From Myrica gale (taxonomy: Eukaryota; Streptophyta; Magnoliopsida; Fagales; Myricaceae): 64,000 nt of DNA. This document shows, one piece after another, positions 35,801 to 46,887 of this stretch. The position numbers and the translations under genes were made by a program. The stretch lies in NCBI GenBank assembly GCA_963930655.1, contig OZ005602.1, positions 29,892,040 through 29,956,039 of the forward strand. The letters run 5' to 3'. How positions within the stretch are numbered: the first letter of the stretch is position 1; each line of letters starts with the position of its first letter. The notes beneath the pieces are model-generated. The model was not told the DNA's origin. It ran no database searches and saw only the letters and a program-made list of their open reading frames with translations.

Positions 35801-38800
35801 TCTTCTGCTGTTTATAAGCAGATAGAGCTTGCAATCTCCTCCATCGAGTCTGTCACGAAAATTGAGTGGAAGTGAAATCAAAATATTTAGTAAAGTTGCT
35901 GATCAATAAATGACTCCTATTGGAGTATAAACCTTTCTCAGATGACAAATGAGGAATTCATAATTACTTATTTAGTCCCAAGCTTTATTCAACTCCTTAA
36001 ACAAAGAGGAGGGACCTGAGTTTACTTCGTATGAGTAGGTACTTACCAAGTAGTTTCTATTCATCCTAGTCTATGCTCTTTCCTTGCTACCCTTGATTAT
36101 GAATATTCAGATTCCATATAAGTTTCATCTTAGAGGATTTTTTTTTTTGGTAATTGGACATCCTAGAAGTTTCTCTATGCAGCCCAGCATTCTATCCCAG
36201 TGGGAGGATTTATTACCTGAATACTGATTGTAGCCTTTGTTCTTCTTCTGTATCTGTATCCATTTCGGGCTGCCATTGCTCGTAACCCAGTTTGTATATC
36301 TATTGCTGATGATACTAATTTTATGTATGATTTTCTAGCAGTTTGAGCACGCAAATGTTTTTGTATGCGGACCGAAGCAGCTTCCTTTCGCATATGGTCA
36401 TATAATTTACGTGCAAGTTGTGCTGCAAGTGGAGGAGGCAAGAGAAACAGTCACTTTCTTTGCATTTATTTCCAGCAAGGACTATAAAAAGTGTGTAGCC
36501 ATATAAATTAGGGTAAAGCCCAAAACTCCCACTTTTTCTAAAAGCTTAACTGAAAATGTGCATCAAAGCTAAAACACCCAAGGGGGGTTCTCAGCAAAGA
36601 GTCTCCATTGCTGTAATGGTTGACAACCCTTACCAAGTCCTCACATGCTAACAAAGTATTCAAAATCTCTTTGTAGGATCAATCTGACAATCTGATCTTG
36701 GAGCATAACAGAAGAATAAATATACACAAACACATACCTACACACATGGAAGTAAATATGAAAAAGAACTTGACTTGATATAGTACTACATCGTTATTTT
36801 TTGGAAACAGTAATATGACTGATTCTGTGATGAGTGGTCTAACCCAATGGGAACTCATCTAAAGAGGAGGAATATCACCTCAACATGAAATGCTTAACGG
36901 ACGGTAATTTACCTGTTCTATAGGTGGGTGGATTGGTTTTTTTGGTAGTTCTAATAGAAAAATCCGTCTTTATGTGCTATGGTGTAACACAAAATAACAT
37001 AGGGGAAAAGGGCGTAACCTCTCCAGAGTTTCTGTGCATTAATGGTAGCTCTTCGCAGGGAAATGAACTCTTTTCTAGTCAGATGCGTTCGAATTTGTCT
37101 CTGGATGCGTCTGGCCGCATTTGCCAAAATTTCTGTCCTCCGTGCATCTAACTCAGCCATCTGCCCAGCTCTAAGAAACACCTTTGCTTTTCCAATCTGA
37201 AGTACAATATTAGGGAGGCAGAATGTATTACGAAACTGTTCTTTAGAAATTTGTGCACAAGGATCCTAACTATACCATATTGATAGTTTCGAGTTTAGAG
37301 TGACCTGATAGCCCTTTAAGCCCATTCTGTCACAGATGGCAATACATGCTGATTTCTCATCAGATCTGCACATGATAAAGCAGTGAGTTATCATGCTCCT
37401 AATTATACAAAGCCAAAGCCAGTGTTTCTGAACTCATGTTAAACAAAGATATTACAATCATACTGAAATGTGCTAGATTTTCTGCCAAATCACATGTAAG
37501 TATTCTATAGATTGTTAAGTACAGAGCATGCAGCTCAATGGGGCAGCTTATATGCTTATATACTATTAAAATCTTGAGATCCTGGATTTTGTTTTATCCT
37601 CTAAAAGCAATATATGGAATAAAATTAAGATAATGATTCTACTTTTTAAATTGAGGAGTTTATACCCATCAAAAACTTCAGGAGCTAGCATTCCAAAACG
37701 GTCAAGGAACTCATCGAATGATCTTTTCGTGGGATACCCAGCACAGCTGATCCTTATTGCTTCTAAAACACCCTGCCAGAAAACCATTTGAAGGAGCATT
37801 ATCAATGGGAGCAACTTCTAATAATTCCTGGGATAAGATAGGATAGAGGAGGAAATTAGTTACCCCGCATCTTAACTGGTTTAAGACATTGAAATTCTCG
37901 AAGATTCCAGGCTTCAAAACTGTGTTGGGCTTTACACATCTGATGTAATGTGGTTCTGTCGTGTTCAGTGTGTCCATCAAAGATTGTAGTTGTTGCTGGT
38001 GTTGATGTGAGAATCAAAATTAAGATCAGAGTTTAAGAGTTTACAGAATAAGATAAATGCTGCCACGAAAAATGGCTTACCTTGAACCGGGTGCCAATGG
38101 AAGAGAACTTAGATTGCTTTGATGTCTCCTCAGGTAGTGGAGGAAAAAGATTTGCGATGAACGGGCACTTGGATGCATTGAGTAGAGCTTGATGTTCTGC
38201 TACAACATAATCCCTGTTTTTGTCAAGAAATTGGTCTGCTTGATATACAACCTGTTGAACAAAAGGCTTTACAATGAGAAACCAAATTTTACTGTTCTTA
38301 GCTTGACAGTTGAGGATATGACTTGAACTTCTTACATCTCCTGCATAATGGTTGATTATGAAGTCTGTTCGAGCAAGTTTTGGCTTGCTGAAGCGCTTGT
38401 GTCCTTTATATGTCTGATACATTTTTTGAACAAATGTCTCATGAGTTGACTTGGGAAACATGCTGCAGCAGAACTGAACTTGTTGGTATCCATGTTTTCA
38501 TTTGGTATTAATGCATTATTGCTATCTATCCTTTTTCAATTGCTTTCACAAACTTTTCTTCTACTTTTACTGTTGGGAGGAGAGAAGGCTTTCATTTTAC
38601 CTAACAAGCGTTGAAGGAATGGTTTATTGCCTAAGCTAGCATCCGAAATGGGTATGTGAGGTTGAACGTGCTTACTAATTATGAGTAGCTATTTTAGATA
38701 GTAGACATTCATGACATTGCAAGTAGAGAAAAATGCATACCAGGCTTCGTCAAGAAGAGCAATTATCCCGCCAGGTTTCTGCATGCGAGGATTCATAGTA

Positions 38801-41800
38801 ATGTTCCAAGACTAAATGTAATAGAAGTAAAATGTGATAGGTTGACATAGTGTGGTCATTGCGAGTCAGTACCTTCTCAACAAGATCCAAAACATCCTGG
38901 TTATCAACAAATTCTACATAGCTCCAAATTATTTCCTCCTTTGTGTACTCTTCTTGCTCCATCTTGAATACATGCTATGGAGAAAATGCCTGTTTATATG
39001 ATGTAGTTTCTCTATAGTAATGTTCAAATCGCGTCTAGGGTTTCGAAGTTACCTGATTAAAATGCTGTTGCAACTTCTCATTTGTGAGGTTGATACATAG
39101 CTGCTCAAAACTACCAAATGAAACATTTAAGTAGATCTTTTTGTAGAAGATGATTTTCTGTTGATAAGTAAACATTTTTCTACCATTATTATATACCTGT
39201 TGATCTTGAAGCTTTCAAAGCCATAAATATCAAGGACTCCTATTAAGCTTGCTGCATTAGGATCTTGTCCAATTGAACAGTTTATCTTGTCCACAATCCT
39301 GCAAGAGTCGAAGAATTTGCTTCTGTGATTCAGTCCTTGTCCAGTTTGATAAAATGAGGTTTAGAGGAAAATAAAAATCATACTAGTATTGTTTCAGATA
39401 CAGTCATGATTGTCAAGGTACTGAGGTGGTAGTATGATTCCTGGGCTAGTCGGAAGGTGTTTGAATTTCATATGGGAGAACTATTGCTACCAGCCTGGAT
39501 GACGTCAGTAATTGCTATATTCCAGATTACAGAATTGAGTCTAGGTTGATTACCAATCAAACAGCCTGGAGTACATAGTCTTTGCCAAGGCATCGCGACT
39601 TAAGGCAGCTTGCTCTGGGTCCAGTGGTTTTGTAATGTTACCATCGGGAGTCACTATGACACGCTTACAAAGTGAGTCTTCTAGCATCTTCTCATCACAC
39701 CTGAGGAAGCATACATTGAGGCAAAAGAAAGCTGTGTTTAGAAATGAGGAAGAATTTATTTTATGTTGTCCAAGTAGATCACGGCTCTAACATTAGTATC
39801 TCTGCGGCAGTTCGAAGATGGAATTGTGATTTCTCATCTTTTAGTTTGGAAGAATCAAATTCCTTCCCTTTGATGAAGTCAATATTTCCTAGGTGGAGGA
39901 TTGAAGCCACCACACAAAATATAGCCTCCTGCAGAAGGAATCATATCAGTTAATTTTAATAGCTTGACAAGCAAATTTTGACTTCAATAGTATGTACTAA
40001 GGCAAAGGGTCAGGACTCAGGACCTGCTCATCCTGGCTTATCCCTACAATATCCATGGCGTTTCTGGTCTCCAAATACTCTCTCGCATCATCGACATTTG
40101 CTACTTCATAACAGTTCGATTGATTAAGGTAATGGAACGCCCTTGGGTCCCCCAACTTGAATTTGTTAACATCCTGTAAAGAAACTTACTTCAGCTAGAT
40201 GTTTATTATTCGGTTTTGGTTGCTGCATAGAAAGTAGGGGGTCACCTCCGGTGGGGCTGCACAGAGCATGTAGAAACAATGATAATTTCTTTCTGGATCA
40301 GAGACTTGGCACACGCGTGACCTTTCAAGAAGATATGTGCGAATTGCAGCTCCAGATATCTTTCCACGCTTATCAAATTGAATCTCAACAAATTTACCAA
40401 AACGACTGGTAACACCACCAAGTTTTGTAAGTCGAACCAGAAAGAGCATTGACAAAAAGAAAAATCCAGAAAAAACGCATATTCATTTTTCCTTAGCCGA
40501 GTAAATTTGTGAAAAGAAGAGAGAGTATCAAAGTATATCACCTTGAGTTATTGTTTTTCACAGTTTTGGCGTTCCCAAATGCTTCCAGGACTGGGTTAGA
40601 CTGAGGAAATGGAGAAATCAGTCTCCATTTATCTACTGGGATTGCTTAATATATGAGCAAAATTAGTCCAAACCCACCTCCAAAACCTGTTGTTCCACTG
40701 TTCTTCCCTCTGTACCGGATCTGCCCCCCATGAATGCGAGGTATCTCATGAGCATTTTTGTTGTTTCTGTTTTACCAGCTCCACTCTCCCCACTTACTAA
40801 AATGGACTGGCTTCCGTGTTCATTTATCATTGCCCTGATATATGTAATAGTAAGTCAATCCTGCTTTTTGATAAGATAATCTGGTTGAACTACATACATT
40901 GCGTATATACCTGTAACAAGCATCTGCAACAGCAAAAAGGTGCGGACTCAGCTCTCCAAAGGCAGCTCCCTTGTACTGTTCCATCATGGGGGTATCATAC
41001 AAGTGTGGCAGTCTCCGGAACGGATTCACCGCTATTAGAATGTTCCCAGTGTAAGTCTGGTTTTTTCATGACTTCTTGTCAGTATTCCCGGTTCTCGTGA
41101 TATAATATATAGGTTCCAGAGCATTTACGGAATAACTTCATCCAGTGGTGCTGAGGGTGGATATTACTCACATATATCTCGTTGAGTGCAAAGCGACAGG
41201 CAAGGTTATGCAGGACTCCCGGCTCATGGAGGTAAGCTAACTTAGTCATGTCATCCACCCCTGCTGGTGGTGCTTCTGTGTCCTTGGGATATAAACTTGA
41301 GATGCCTTCATTTATCTGCAATTGAGGTAAATAATTAGGTTTAGATTGTATACCATGCAAGCGTTTGGATCATCAGATTGAAGTTGGCTGTGACGGGTCA
41401 CTCTCTACTAGCACATAAAATTTCAGATGCCTATTAACATGTCGAAAAGGCCCTAAAAAAAGCTTAGATCTTCCACCGTTTATGGTTTCTCTTTAAAAAT
41501 TCATCATCCTCAGTTTAATTTTCATGCTTTCCTCATCTATCAGTAAAGCAAAACAAAAAGCTTACGGAAGCGCTCCACGACATAGTGTAAATTGGTTTCA
41601 GAATGGATGTCAGATTAATGTCAAGAACGCGAAAGGATGGATGGAAGTTTGCCTTTCTAGAAGAAGAAATGAATAAATAGAAAAATCAAGGTGCTATCTG
41701 AATTCCATAAACATGGGAGATAACAGAAGCTTAACAGTTTTCCCGTTAGTGGTGATAATGCTGGCGGCGCTGCCAGTTATTTCTTTTACTTCACCATCGA

Positions 41801-41958
41801 TCCATGCATCTTCAGGATCCTCTGCCCACACATGTGATCCAACGATGATGGTTACTGGACTTCCCTGTCATCAAAATATACACAAGAAAAGTATATTCAG
41901 GAGACCAAATGCTCAGCTAATCAAACTGACGCGAAACCGTGATCGGGAAGCTTACCAT
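29863..41958 (-). CDS. Class XI myosin heavy chain, 40 coding exons
   Basis: Actin motor driving organelle and vesicle movement. Exons (5'->3' on minus): 41958-41956, 41864-41736, 41315-41172, 41056-40911, 40834-40678, 40600-40542, 40405-40246, 40173-40024, 39928-39792, 39700-39554, 39298-39197, 39110-39053, 38974-38873, 38778-38741, 38462-38336, 38251-38081, 37995-37864, 37772-37666, 37365-37305, 37196-37019, 36422-36217, 35849-35730, 35608-35510, 35025-34810, 34112-33973, 33893-33792, 33241-33133, 33000-32953, 32858-32799, 32683-32513, 32396-32241, 32165-31959, 31871-31722, 31628-31558, 31469-31370, 31288-31232, 31138-31082, 30783-30703, 30167-30085, 29995-29863. Sum 4674 nt, 1557 residues, phases continuous. 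Domains: SH3-like N-terminus (GSHVWAEDP), motor with P-loop GESGAGKT at 156-163, NNNSSRFGKF near 209-218, relay DIYGFESF near 434-441, [14 protein letters not shown] ending the motor (about 715-730), IQ repeats to about 880, coiled coil to about 1100, globular tail with a DIL domain ([50 protein letters not shown]), and C-terminus FLLDVDSSIPFS...DFHFLL. Exon 28-29 is the least certain junction. Usual family length is about 1500-1550. Exact XI subtype not assigned. Confidence 0.95.
30233..30396. mobile_element. MITE-like insertion in myosin intron 38
   Basis: The left end GGTTATTCTGTGAGTGAA and the reverse complement of the right end (AGTTATTGTGTGAGTAAA) are inverted copies about 150 bases apart. 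A second, internal GCTATTGTGTGAGTG lies just inside the left end. It sits in the intron that separates the two C-terminal exons from the rest of the myosin gene. No target duplication is evident. Confidence 0.4.
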
Positions 41959-42882
41959 ATCTAAGAACTATATCGTCATCAAAATTCAAAAGGAGAATGA
42001 ACAGAAGCCGAGAGCTTGGTGTTTGTAGAGAGAGAGAGAGCTGTGGGAAGGACGTTTGCTATTCTTAAGGAGGATAGCAGAACCTGACAGTAGAAAAGGA
42101 ATGATTAAAAGGAATTCGAAAGCAGAGGAAATGCCAGTGGTGCTACTCAGAAAAAGGCAGAGCTGCCACCCCTCATCACCTCTCTCCCTCAGTCTATATC
42201 GACATTTTCCTGCTAATTCCACATAGGATGCTGACTTGGCACTAGGAGAAACCCTCGTAATACACACTGTCGTTGTCGCCGTTGCAGTTGTGTGAGTTTA
42301 TGGCTTCCTTTTTTTTTTCTTTTCTCTCTTTAAAACGTATTTGTCTGGACATGTGGGCCAGTTCCTTGAGCCAGAACTCTACGCTGGAGAATTCTCTTGA
42401 GTCACGAATCCTACGGGGATCCAAGATTGATCTATGCACTCTTGGCAATGTTGGCATGCACTATGGAAAACGCAAGTCACGGTATGACGACTAGAAAGGT
42501 CCTGTGGGCTGTGGCGGGTGGCCCTTTCGGTTTGGAATAGTATTGACCTTTTTCTACTATTTTGGAGTGGAGGGGCGGTGGAGAGTCTTGGAATTTCCTT
42601 TCGTTTCCTTTTTCTGGGACGGCAGAAAAAGTTCACACCAACATGGCTTTCCAACCAAGCTTTCTGCATTTTCACTTTTCCTTTTCATTTGTCACTTATT
42701 TATACCTGGCTGACTATCTGGAGTATCATTAATCATCATTACTCTTGCTTATCCAGGCTATTTTAATGATAAAGATGGTCGAGGGCCCTGCATCAGGCCT
42801 ATAAGCTGTCCACGCTCCTGACCCAGCCAGAATGCTTCTCTGCTGTGTCACCCTTTTGTTTTCCTTGAGATTCCGTTCCTAA
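41959..42882. other. Intergenic DNA with myosin promoter and leader
   Basis: On the minus strand, just upstream of the myosin ATG, lies a CT repeat (CTCTCTCTCTCT, about 42029-42040), common in plant 5' leaders. 42100-42260 and 42290-42330 are also pyrimidine-rich on one strand. No gene is recognised up to the MITE at 42883. The open frames here are short and AT/CT-driven. Confidence 0.45.
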
Positions 42883-43062
42883 GAGCGTGTTTGCAATATA
42901 AAATTTTACACCCTCTAAAATTTTAACACAATAAATTATTACAATATAATCTCTCTCTCACATCAAATCATATCTTTTCACTACAAAATATAAAAAATTA
43001 CCTCTTCACTAAACCAAATACCTAAAATTTTAACACTAAAATTTTACAAAACAAACCCACCC
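42883..43062. mobile_element. MITE, Tourist/PIF-Harbinger-like
   Basis: The 180-bp element runs from GAGCGTGTTTG to CAAACCCACCC with extended inverted ends (both arms contain TAAAATTTTA). It is flanked by TAA on each side (42880-42882 and 43063-43065). The interior is AT-rich and non-coding. Confidence 0.6.
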
Positions 43063-43190
43063 TAAACCAGCCATCATTTGGTTCAGGGTAGAGTTATTTT
43101 TTTCTTTTATTGGTACTCGGGGTTCGTAGAATGAAGGGACCGTACAACAAAGCCAGTGGAAGCAGAAACGGCCATAACGACTTGCTTTAA

Positions 43191-43655
43191 AAAAAAATCA
43201 AAATGATGCAAACGAAAGACATCTGTTTGCAAGTTGATATTATAAATTAGAAAAATTGACAATTTAGTCTTTGAGTTTTGACCTTTTTTGCATTTTAGTC
43301 CCTAGATTTCAAATGTCAAATCTCGTCCATCCCCTTAACGGAGGCCCAAACACGTCAACAAATTTATATCGGTCGACTGTATATGTTTTGAAATAGATCC
43401 GATATGTAAGTGGTCAAACGATACATGATACGGTCGACGGATATAAATTTGCTGATGTGTTTTGGATCTCCGTTAAAGGGATGGATATAAGCCTGACAAA
43501 AGGACCTCATTGTCAAACGTATGAAACTTAATGACTTTAAATTTGAAATCTAACTACTAAAATGCGCAAAAGGTCCAAACCTTTTGGCTAGCCAAATAAA
43601 ACAAGTTGAGATTGTGCACCCTCAGTAAATTGAAGGTACTGAAACCAAAACCAAA
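43191..43655. repeat. Duplication unit A (left copy), with a damaged Mutator-like element
   Basis: The segment matches 44612-45185. Shared flank 43191-43249 (AAAATGATGCAAACGAAAG...) leads into TATAAATTA and a Mutator-like inverted-repeat element from 43250. After the element comes the shared ACAAGTTGAGATTGTGCACCC...CTGAAACCAAAACCAAA. Relative to the right copy, about 60 bases are missing inside the left arm near 43320. The right end of the element and its second target duplication are deleted at about 43580. Confidence 0.85.
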
Positions 43656-43903
43656 AGAGACATTGGAAGATCAAAGATGTAGACAGAACAGGTGCGCAGA
43701 ACCAATTCATACTTTTTTCGATACACGTACAAGTAGTGGAAACTACATAGACTGATTTATCAAAACAAAAAAGCTGAATCCGGAAAAACACAAGTGGATC
43801 CCCGGCTTATTACGAAATTCTAGCTTATGCAATCGTACGTAGGTTTGGAGTAGAGGTGCTTTATTGGAAACTGCACTGCAGGCCTCTTTCTTCAGTTTCA
43901 AGT

Positions 43904-44399
43904 TCAACTAACCCTGCAAATGACAAACACGCAAAGCAAGATGGCAGTAATCAATACAAGAACTGGAAATTGGAATGAGAGGAAGAATAAAAGACATCAT
44001 GGAAGGGTTATACGAGGGAAATAATAAATTATAATGAAAGAGCTCGAGTAAGCACTTGGAACAGTCCAAGTTCGGTGAAACAGGGATGGCAGATGGATTC
44101 CACAGTTACCAGGAAGAGCCTGGGCTGCTCGGACATTCGGATTTATTTTCTTAGCTGCTGTCTTAATACAATCACAGGCAGCTTTCTTGTCAGCAGAGGT
44201 TGATGCGGCAGATGCAAGAGCCGAGACTCCAGAGCAACAGGCAGCTGGTGGCTTCTGAGGGCCTTTCACCAGGTAGTTCACACAAGGACTTTAGGTACTT
44301 AACTATGTTGCTACACGTAATCACAGCCTCAGAAGGGTCCATTAAAAGAAGCAGCATAACCGCGGCCACAGTTGGAACTACAACTTCGATCGATTTCAT
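43904..44399 (-). pseudogene. Non-specific lipid-transfer protein (type 1), two frameshifts
   Basis: Secreted small lipid carrier of the plant cell wall and cuticle. The start at 44399 (MKSIEVVVPTVAAVMLLLLM, a signal peptide ending near SEA) is chosen because an upstream in-frame ATG at 44453 overlaps the TATA box. All eight family cysteines can be read (VITC, PCVNYL, PPAACC, ACDC, GNC, LDC) but only by changing frame twice: once between about 44300 and 44288 (before PCVNYL) and once at about 44089 (after GIHLP). An intron at 44055-43914 (GT-AG) lies just before the last codons, giving SKVS then stop at 43906-43904. This is the usual LTP gene structure. The breaks could be real decay or single-base errors of assembly. 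The locus lies in a tandem duplication whose second copy has lost the gene. Confidence 0.8.
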
Positions 44400-44452
44400 G
44401 GCTAGAGAAAGGAGAGAGACTGATTTCAACCTTGCTATTGATTTCTTCTGCA

Positions 44453-44458
44453 TTTATA
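44453..44458 (-). promoter_or_regulatory. TATA box of the LTP gene
   Basis: TATAAA on the minus strand, within CCTATAAATG, lies 54 bases before the preferred LTP start codon. This leaves room for a transcription start near 44425-44430 and a short leader. The box overlaps the alternative upstream ATG, which argues against that start. Confidence 0.6.
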
Positions 44459-44487
44459 GGAAATGTAAAGGAAGCTCACAATAGCGA

Positions 44488-44616
44488 GAACAGCTTTGAT
44501 TATTGTAAAGGAGACATCTCCTTTATCAAATTGTTGAATGCAAGAAACATATGATAGAACATCGTGATTTCCATCTGTTCTTCTCTCATTCAATTTAGAA
44601 GTGATCTAGACAAAAA
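44488..44616. repeat. Duplication unit B (left copy), upstream flank of the LTP gene
   Basis: About 125 bases starting GAACAGCTTTGATTATTG, passing AAATTGTTGAATGCAAG and ending near TCTAGACAAAAA, are repeated with few changes at 45199-45327. It lies directly upstream of the LTP promoter. Confidence 0.85.
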
Positions 44617-45185
44617 TCAAAATGATGCAAACGAAAGACATCTGTTTGCAAGTTGATATTATAAATTAAGGAAATTGACAATTTAGTTCTTGAGTTTTGA
44701 CCCTTTTTTGCATTTTAGTCCCTAGATTTCAAATGTCAAATCTAAAGCCCTTAGGTTTCATACCTTTGACGATGAACCCTTTTGTCAGGCTTCGTCCATC
44801 CCCTTAACGGAGGCCCAAACACGTCAACAAATTTATACCGGTCGACCTGTATATGTTTTGAAATAGATCCGATATGTGAGCGGTCAAACAGTACATGAAG
44901 CGGTCGACCGGTATAAATTTGCTGACGTGTTTTGGACCTCCGTTAAAGGGATGGACAGAAGCCTGACAGAAAGACCTCATTGTCAAACGTATGAAACCTA
45001 ATGACTTTAAATTTGAAATTTGAAATCTAACAACTAAAATGCAAAAAGGTCCAAACCTAAGGACTAAACTGTTAATTTCCCTATAAATTATAAATTTGGT
45101 ATTCTATGTTCTTTTGGCTCGACTTTATGCACAAGTTGAGATTGTGCACCCTCAGTGAATTGAAGGTATTGAAACCAAAACCAAA
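44612..45185. repeat. Duplication unit A' (right copy)
   Basis: This is the fuller copy of 43191-43655, with the same outer flanks on both sides of an intact Mutator-like element. It is joined at 45185 directly to a B-type sequence, where the left copy instead continues toward the LTP gene. Confidence 0.85.
44669..45081. mobile_element. Non-autonomous Mutator-like element with 9-bp target duplication
   Basis: Long inverted arms of about 170 bases (AGGAAATTGACAATTTAG at the left; the reverse complement of the right end reads GGGAAATTAACAGTTTAG) flank a short centre rich in GGTCGACC / AGCGGTC. The element is bounded by TATAAATTA on both sides (44660-44668 and 45082-45090). A nine-base duplication with long inverted ends is the Mutator-like signature. 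There is no coding capacity. Confidence 0.8.
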
Positions 45186-45198
45186 TTGTTGAATGCAA

Positions 45199-45327
45199 GA
45201 ACAGCTTTGATTATTGTAAAGGAGACATCTCCTTTATCAAATTGTTGAATGCAAGAAACATATGATAGCACATCGTGATTTCCATCTGTTCTTCTCTCAT
45301 TCAATTTAGAAGCGACCTAGAAAAAAA
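45199..45327. repeat. Duplication unit B' (right copy)
   Basis: Near-identical to 44488-44616. It follows unit A' after 13 bases (TTGTTGAATGCAA), with no LTP gene between them. These joining bases themselves repeat a phrase found inside unit B, suggesting a repeat-mediated deletion junction. Confidence 0.85.
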
Positions 45328-46800
45328 TAAAGTGTCAAACAAGTTATACAGCTGTGCAATGCTATTCTGCACACTCAATTAGTACTATATGGGAATTATT
45401 GAAGTACAAAGATATCTATCTACAAAAAAAAAAGTTCAAAGATATCATTGTGTTGCAATTACCCACCTACAAATATGCAAGCTACTCTAATTCCTCGGGT
45501 CTATACGATCAATGACCCCAGAGCTTCAAGTCACTACAGACATTCTAGTTTCCGGTTCTTTCACCATGCCAGCTTATGGCACTTACACATTCTGCACAAC
45601 GTTTTCATTCTGAGAAAAATACCGTATCTGCCTTGCAACCTCCATTGAAAGAGTGCATAATAATTGATTGATCAAGCAATATCTGACTTCGAAGTTGTTG
45701 TCAACTCATTTTTCAGGGATTTAGGCTAAGATTTTATCAATTATTAAATCCGTTATTGTAAATTTCCTTTTATACATTTGTCTTACTAACCTATTAATCC
45801 TTTTTCTAAATTGGGACGGAGCTGGTGATTAGCATTTGTTCAATGTTATAGAGGGGTTCTGGAACCAAAGCTTTTCTTAAAATTTTGGAAAAAGAAGTAC
45901 TCTATTTTGGAATTGACAATAATAGGGAGAAGTCCCTCCCAAGCAATTAATGGCCTTTATACTTCTATGTTAAATATTTACGATGGATACAATTTTTTTT
46001 TAGGGTTTAGGGTTTTAGGTTCTAGGGATTACCAACTACAGATCAGCTTAAAACTGAATCAAATAGAGCCAAACTACCTGAAACTTGACTCTCTATATCC
46101 CTTGCAAATGGGAATTTCATATCAGTTTTGACAAGCATAGTACCCTCCAGTCTCCAGTATAAGAAACTCAACAGTCCCACAATAAAGATGATTGTAGGCC
46201 CAAATGTTAAGCCTATGACTTACCTGTCTTTCAGGGCTTGATTTTCCAATTGTTTTTTTTTTGCAGGCAGTGCCCGCTAGTTCTTAATAAAAATTTAGTT
46301 TTCTAATAAAAAAATTGAAACGCTTATCAGACCAAGCTGCAGGTTTCTTCATTTGATTGACTTTTGGAACCAAACAACCTGTAAACAAGACCAACCAGCA
46401 AGCTGCAAGTAGACAGAAGCAAACTTTGGATTTCAATCTTCCGAGTTCTTGTAATATCACCGAGAAAACAGAGAATATGTGAACATTTATTCTCCTTTGG
46501 CAACGGATCAGGTTAATATAAGATCCTCTGACTATAATATGATGGTTGGGGAGAGTCCATCAAGGTTTCTTATAGGTGTAATTCAATGGTTTCAGGTCTA
46601 GTTTGCTTCAAGCAGCAATCACACCATTTTGAAACATATTAAGAAGAAAAAGGTACCTAAGCAAAGGATGGAATCAAAATCAGCAACAACTTAAAGTTGG
46701 TTCAAAACTATCAACATTGAAATATTTTAAGTGATGAATGATATGCACACGATATTCACCGGCGAGGCTTCTTTTTCCTCATACAAGGAATCCTAAATCA
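45328..46800. other. Intergenic DNA
   Basis: No gene recognised. At 45998-46018 there is a small telomere-like run (TTTAGGGTTTAGGGTTTTAGG). A T-run at 46251-46263 may mark an old retroelement tail. Otherwise it is featureless AT-rich DNA. Confidence 0.5.
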
Positions 46801-46851
46801 GAAACTGGAAGAACTTTTTTTTTTTTGATAAGTAGAAACTGAAAGAACTTT
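46801..46851 (-). mobile_element. Ultra-short LINE insertion (about 19 nt) with target duplication
   Basis: GAAACTGGAAGAACTTT (46801-46817) is repeated with one change at 46835-46851. Between them lie only a T-run and GATAAGTA, which on the minus strand is TACTTATC plus a poly-A tail. The larger LINE copies nearby start the same way (T-run then ATAAGTAA or GATAAG). This is a LINE 3' end truncated after about eight non-tail bases. Confidence 0.65.
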
Positions 46852-46887
46852 TAGAAAGTTTTACAAACAAAACAGGTTGTATAATAC

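Noticed and set aside
44399-44453. Upstream ATG for the LTP (18 extra residues)
   Set aside because: That ATG overlaps the TATA box, and the downstream Met begins a normal signal peptide.
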